DNA of 8,179 nt from UMGS1851 sp900555605 (lineage in GTDB: Bacteria > Bacillota > Clostridia > UBA1212 > UBA1255), in contig CABROF010000109.1 in the NCBI GenBank assembly GCA_902472555.1, positions 1-8,179 of the forward strand, given 5' to 3'. Under the pieces are notes generated by a model. It saw nothing but the letters and a program-made list of their open reading frames with translations, was not told the DNA's origin and did no database searches. Below are positions 5,742-8,179 of this stretch, piece by piece. The translations under genes were made by a program, and so were the position numbers. Position 1 is the first letter of the stretch, and the number at the start of each line of letters is the position of its first letter.

Positions 5742-6735
5742 ACATGACCGTCAGCTGAAACAAGTCTGTTTGCAGAGTCATAGGTGAAACTCTGAATCGT
5801 AAGACACGGAGTTTCCGTTGAACACTACAAGACGGTTGTTGGTGTCATACTGGAAGCAACTATTCGATGCATCGGTAATGTTGCCTGACGCGTCATAAGT
5901 GAAGCTTTCGGTAGAGATTACCGAGTTATCACTCAGTTTCTTAACCGCTTTGGATACTACCCTACCCAATGCACTATAAGTGTGGCACATTTTAGTAGAA
6001 TTTGCAAGTACCTTTTCCTCGATTATCCTCGAAAGATCATCGTAAATGTACTCAAATCCGGTAATAACCGCACCGCCAGAGTTTTTTTCTACCGTCGAAG
6101 TCACCCTCTGCTTATTGTCGTAAATAGTTGTTGTTACACTTCCGTCGGGCTTGGTGACACCGATTACACGGTTGTTTACGTCGTAAGAGTAGCCTGTTAC
6201 ACGGTTTGACCAATCGGTGACCTTGACGAGGTTGTGGTTTGCGTCATATTCGTAGGTAACTGCCGTGTTATCGGGATAATAAGCCTTGCGAGGTTGCCTA
6301 CTGCATCGTAATCGTAGCGAATGATCCTGCCGTTAACGTCTGTATAGTTCGTCACACGGTTGAGAGCATCATATGTTCTCATGATCGTGTCGTGGCTGTC
6401 AGAAATAGTGAGTACGTTTCCGTTTGCATCGTAAGTATAGCTTACTGTACTATCGGGAGATGTGTGACATTATTCTTCCCATATCATTGTAAGCGTAAGT
6501 GGTCGCTCCGTCGAGAGGACCTTCCAGCCTTGTAACATTACCAAGCAGGTCGTAGACTGCTTCGCTCTCGCCGTTTGCGGCATCGCGAACTGCGGTGTTC
6601 TGACGGCCGGAGTTATAGGAATACTCGCTGACATGGTTCATCGAATCGGTGACCGTTTCCACCAAACCAAGTTCGTTGTAGGTGTAAGTCGTGAACTTGC
6701 CCATGGCATCGGTTACGGTCAGGAGCTTCTGGATA
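5742..6735 (-). pseudogene. RHS/YD-repeat protein fragment, frameshifted and truncated at both ends
   Basis: The minus strand encodes about ten YD-type repeats such as TYTYNELGLVETVTD, SYTYDANGNVLTISD, RYDYDAVGNLA, TYEYDANHNLVKVTD and QYDTNNRLVVFNG. YD repeats form the beta-cage shell that encloses a C-terminal toxin in secreted or wall-associated RHS proteins. The frame changes near 6462 (one extra base, in a CCC run), returns near 6289 (one base lost), and breaks again near 5790. There a further motif, SFTYDSANRLVSADGH, continues in another frame before a stop. The N-terminal part (signal, shell start) has been replaced by an IS3 end at about 6725-6735, and no core domain is left before the toxin module. 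Full RHS proteins exceed 1000 residues; about 330 remain. The decayed frames contrast with intact neighbours. Confidence 0.85.
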
Positions 6736-7091
6736 AAAGTCACAATCTCGGTTATTGTTCTTTTGCGAATATGGCGGTCGCTTTTTTTTTATTTCATTTT
6801 CAATCTTAAGGCGCTGATTTTCCTTCTGGAGAGCCTTAAGCTCCTTTACAGTAACAGTTTCGGTATCAGATACCTTGACCGGAATCAGCTGTTTTACCCA
6901 ACTGCTGAGGGTGCTCTGATTTACGCCATACTCACGTTCCGGTTTTGGATACGAGGTTCCTCCGGCATTATACAGATCCACAATCTGCTGCTTGAATTCC
7001 GGAGTATAAGATTTTTGGTTTTTAGCCATGTTCATTGTCTCCTTTACTATTTCACTTGATATTATAGGTGGTTCAACTTTTCATGTCCACA
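6725..7091 (-). mobile_element. IS3-family insertion sequence remnant (one end plus orfA)
   Basis: The outer end appears to be at 7091, where the minus strand begins TGTGGACATGAAAAGTTG, a TG-starting terminal sequence of the IS3 type. It is followed by a short leader with TATAAT, then AAAGGAGA and orfA. The element stops a few codons into orfB (EIVTFIQK at about 6728-6750) where YD-repeat sequence begins. The other terminal repeat and the DDE part of OrfB are absent. Outside 7091 lies a group II intron RT fragment, so the IS probably landed in or beside that intron and was later cut by a rearrangement with the RHS locus. Confidence 0.7.
6752..7029 (-). pseudogene. IS3-family transposase OrfA with A9 frameshift
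   Basis: The start is ATG 7029 (MAKNQKSYTPEF), with AGGAG 9 bases upstream. ATG 7035 is too close to it. The protein shows an HTH of the IS3 OrfA type (residues about 8-50, QQIVDLYNAGGTSYP to QSTLSSWVKQL) and a leucine-zipper-like helix (ELKALQKENQRLKIENEI). The usual ending for this group is LKKATAIFAKEQ. Here it is found only after a -1 shift at a run of nine A (minus strand, read across about 6782-6790), ending at TAA 6752-6754. Unshifted, the frame runs on into nonsense inside the RHS fragment. One lost base in the homopolymer is the simplest reading; a slippage site is the alternative. OrfA alone cannot transpose, since OrfB carries the catalytic residues. Confidence 0.72.
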
Positions 7092-7107
7092 CTTATATAC
7101 TAACACC

Positions 7108-7554
7108 AAAATTGCTTTTGAAAGCCAAGAACAAGCTGCGGGAACTGATGCGCAGGAACCAGGGGAAGAATGTGCGCAAGGTGATGGAAAATGTCAAGCG
7201 GTACATGATCGGATGGCTGAACTACTACGGCATTGCATCCATGAAGAAACGAATAGACGAATGGAACGGATGGCTACGCAGACGGTTGCGAATGTACATT
7301 GGAAGCAATGGAAGAAGCCGAAAACCAAATACCGCAATCTGCTCAAGCTGGGTATCTCGGAGAAATATGCATGGATGACAGCGAAGAGCCGACGAGGGTA
7401 CTGGTTTACGGCAGGGACAAGTTCCGTGGAAAGAGCCATTTCAAATGAAAAGCTCGCACGCGCCGGATACTATGATCTATCCGAAGCATACGAGCGTATT
7501 CGGTCTGCTTGTATTGGATGCGCCGTGTACCGAATGGTACGCACGGTGCGGTGA
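7108..7554 (+). pseudogene. Group II intron reverse transcriptase/maturase, C-terminal fragment, one frameshift
   Basis: The plus strand encodes the thumb/maturase (domain X) end of a group II intron-encoded protein: KAKNKLRELMRRNQGKNVRK, then RYMIGWLNYYGIASMKKRID, EWNGWLRRRLRMYI, KQWKKPKTKYRNLLKLGIS and EKLARAGYYDLSEAYERIRS. The reverse-transcriptase palm with the YADD box and the start are absent, cut off by the IS3 end at 7091. One base is missing near 7293-7297: TAC-ATT-GG reads where TAC-ATT-TGG would keep the frame. The second half therefore continues in another frame, to TGA at 7552-7554. The family splices and reverse-transcribes its host intron RNA; this copy cannot. The final codons run through the domain V hairpin of the intron, so the true native stop may have been slightly earlier. 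Confidence 0.85.
7520..7549 (+). ncRNA. Group II intron domain V-like hairpin
   Basis: Lower stem of 8 bp (7520-7527 with 7542-7549, including the conserved-type G-U pair 7522/7547), a two-base bulge CG at 7540-7541, and an upper stem TACC/GGTA closed by GAAT. This is the layout of catalytic domain V. The triad position reads CGC (7521-7523) rather than AGC. GTGAGAGG follows, as commonly seen after domain V. The upper stem is shorter than usual, and a clean domain VI with a bulged A is not obvious after 7555, so the intron end is probably degenerate or missing. Confidence 0.62.
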
Positions 7555-7598
7555 GAGGTCGGTGCCAGGGGAATTTTCTGTTTTATTGATTTTGCAGG

Positions 7599-7640
7599 TC
7601 CCCCAGAGGCGGAGGCTTTTTGTGGGGGATTTCTATTTTT
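7599..7640 (+). terminator. Hairpin with T-rich tail between intron remnant and holin gene
   Basis: A 7-bp stem, TCCCCCA (7599-7605) with TGGGGGA (7623-7629), encloses a 17-base loop. TTTCTATTTTT follows, fitting a rightward terminator. The tail overlaps the last codons of the minus-strand holin gene. On the minus strand the same hairpin follows the holin stop without a T run, so it might also protect that 3' end. Confidence 0.5.
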
Positions 7641-7917
7641 GCGTAAGCTGCTTCCATATCTGATTTGCGTATACCGAAGCGCCTGCGATCAAAATACCCT
7701 GCGTAATGGCTGTAAATACGGCCATTGCGATATTCCGTCCGCCGCTGATATCGCTTACGGCAAAAAGATAAATACCGGAAAGCAAAATCGCCGCCGCGCC
7801 TAAAACCAACGGTATCAGTTTATCCCGCAGAGCGGTTTTTTTGATGGCTGCGCCCAGCAGATACATGACCGGAATCAGAATCAATAGCTCGGGCCGGATA
7901 AATTCTGTGTAATCCAT
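7633..7917 (-). CDS. Phage holin (Hol44 / holin superfamily V-like)
   Basis: 94-aa small membrane protein. Three hydrophobic segments are visible: about residues 8-24 (PELLILIPVMYLLGAAI), 36-54 (LIPLVLGAAAILLSGIYLF) and 65-83 (AVFTAITQGILIAGASVYA), with a basic turn KKTALRDK between the first two. The IRPELLILIPV opening and the TQGILIAGASVYANQIWKQ end match what I know of the Phage_holin_5_2 (Hol44) family. Holins form membrane lesions that let endolysin reach the wall. ATG 7917 is preferred because AAGGA stands about 8 bases before it; the ATG at 7926 overlaps that ribosome binding site. It lies 50 bases downstream of a peptidoglycan-binding protein gene on the same strand, forming a lysis cassette. 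It could also belong to a prophage remnant or a phage-derived particle. Confidence 0.82.
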   Translation of the reverse strand: MDYTEFIRPELLILIPVMYLLGAAIKKTALRDKLIPLVLGAAAILLSGIYLFAVSDISGGRNIAMAVFTAITQGILIAGASVYANQIWKQLTQK

Positions 7918-7944
7918 ATGCAACATCCTTTCTTTTTATCATGT

Positions 7945-7959
7945 CGGCAGAGGCTGCCG
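7945..7959. repeat. Hairpin between endolysin-like gene and holin gene
   Basis: CGGCAG-AGG-CTGCCG gives a perfect 6-bp stem in the 50-base gap upstream of the holin. There is no T run on the minus-strand side, so it is more likely an mRNA processing or stability element than a terminator. Confidence 0.4.
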
Positions 7960-7967
7960 CTGTGTCT

Positions 7968-8179
7968 TTATAACAGTATTTTCTTAATTTGGCTGAGCTG
8001 AAGGGAATTCTGCGCTGCGGCGGCTTCCGCGGCTTCTGCGCGGGCGGTCAGCTTTTTCTGTTCCTCGCACAGCGCGGCGATCCGGCTGTCCTTGCCGGCA
8101 AGAAGCTCCGCTGCGGTTTGATTGATTATGGCTCGGGTTGCGGGACCCACGGCGCCGTCCGCCTCCAATCCGTTTTTGC
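7968..8179 (-). CDS. Peptidoglycan-binding-domain protein C-terminus, probable phage endolysin (partial)
   Basis: Only the last 70 residues are in the window; the frame enters at the right edge (first whole codon at 8177) and stops at TAA 7968-7970. It begins KNGLEADGAVGPATRAII, the GLxxDGxxGPxT signature of the PG_binding_1 repeat that anchors wall hydrolases to peptidoglycan. A predicted coiled coil follows (KDSRIAALCEEQKKLTARAE and the alanine/glutamate repeats after it), ending in QIKKILL. The catalytic domain must lie beyond the right edge, so amidase, muramidase or peptidase activity cannot be told. Its place before a holin gene on the same strand supports an endolysin of a phage lysis cassette. 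A host cell-wall or spore-cortex hydrolase is the alternative. Confidence 0.7.
   Translation of the reverse strand, partial: KNGLEADGAVGPATRAIINQTAAELLAGKDSRIAALCEEQKKLTARAEAAEAAAAQNSLQLSQIKKILL

Noticed and set aside
6613..6751. C-terminal extension of the 140-aa frame from the IS3 orfA
   Set aside because: It is the out-of-frame reading after the nine-A run, crossing into the RHS fragment; not a real protein end.
1..8179. CRISPR array, tRNA or rRNA genes
   Set aside because: No regularly spaced repeats and no tRNA- or rRNA-like sequence were seen on either strand.

Overview
The window looks like a chromosomal stretch from a Firmicute, most likely a Clostridia gut-type bacterium. This is an inference from strong AGGAGG-type ribosome binding sites, consensus sigma-A promoters, an XRE/ImmA pair, a Firmicutes-type phage holin, and IS3 and group II intron remnants. 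Base composition is mosaic: about 1-4130 and 7100-8179 are moderately GC-rich, while about 4316-5750 is clearly AT-rich.

Left part (1-1803, minus strand): an XRE repressor, an overlapping ImmA/IrrE-type metallopeptidase and, 35 bases further on, a CCA-adding tRNA nucleotidyltransferase that runs off the left edge. The spacing suggests one transcript. The repressor promoter faces a near-perfect sigma-A promoter (TTGACA-17-TATAAT, 1894-1922). Three copies of a TGTC-N9-GACA palindrome lie across this divergent region, and two of them fall in the -35/-10 spacers of the two promoters.

Middle part (1923-4126, plus strand): a structured leader with a perfect Shine-Dalgarno in front of a six-codon ORF, an unrecognised 83-aa protein, a hairpin terminator, an unrecognised tyrosine-rich 127-aa protein, and a roughly 308-aa protein with features of a tyrosine-recombinase fold but without the expected catalytic arginine. 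The last gene has its own consensus promoter (3128-3156). Together with xre-immA this resembles the control region of an integrated element.

Right-middle part (4139-7091) is a damaged mobile-DNA island. It holds an IS3-family orfA fragment (plus strand). On the minus strand, in transcription order, come an IS3-family end with orfA, a YD-repeat (RHS) fragment broken by frameshifts, a glycine-rich C-terminal toxin-like module with a stop-containing junction to the repeats, and an intact seven-helix membrane protein 18 bases after it, the likely immunity partner.

Right end: the 3' remnant of a group II intron (RT/maturase C-terminus with one frameshift, then a domain V hairpin), followed on the minus strand by a phage lysis pair: a holin and the C-terminus of a peptidoglycan-binding protein, probably an endolysin, that runs off the right edge.
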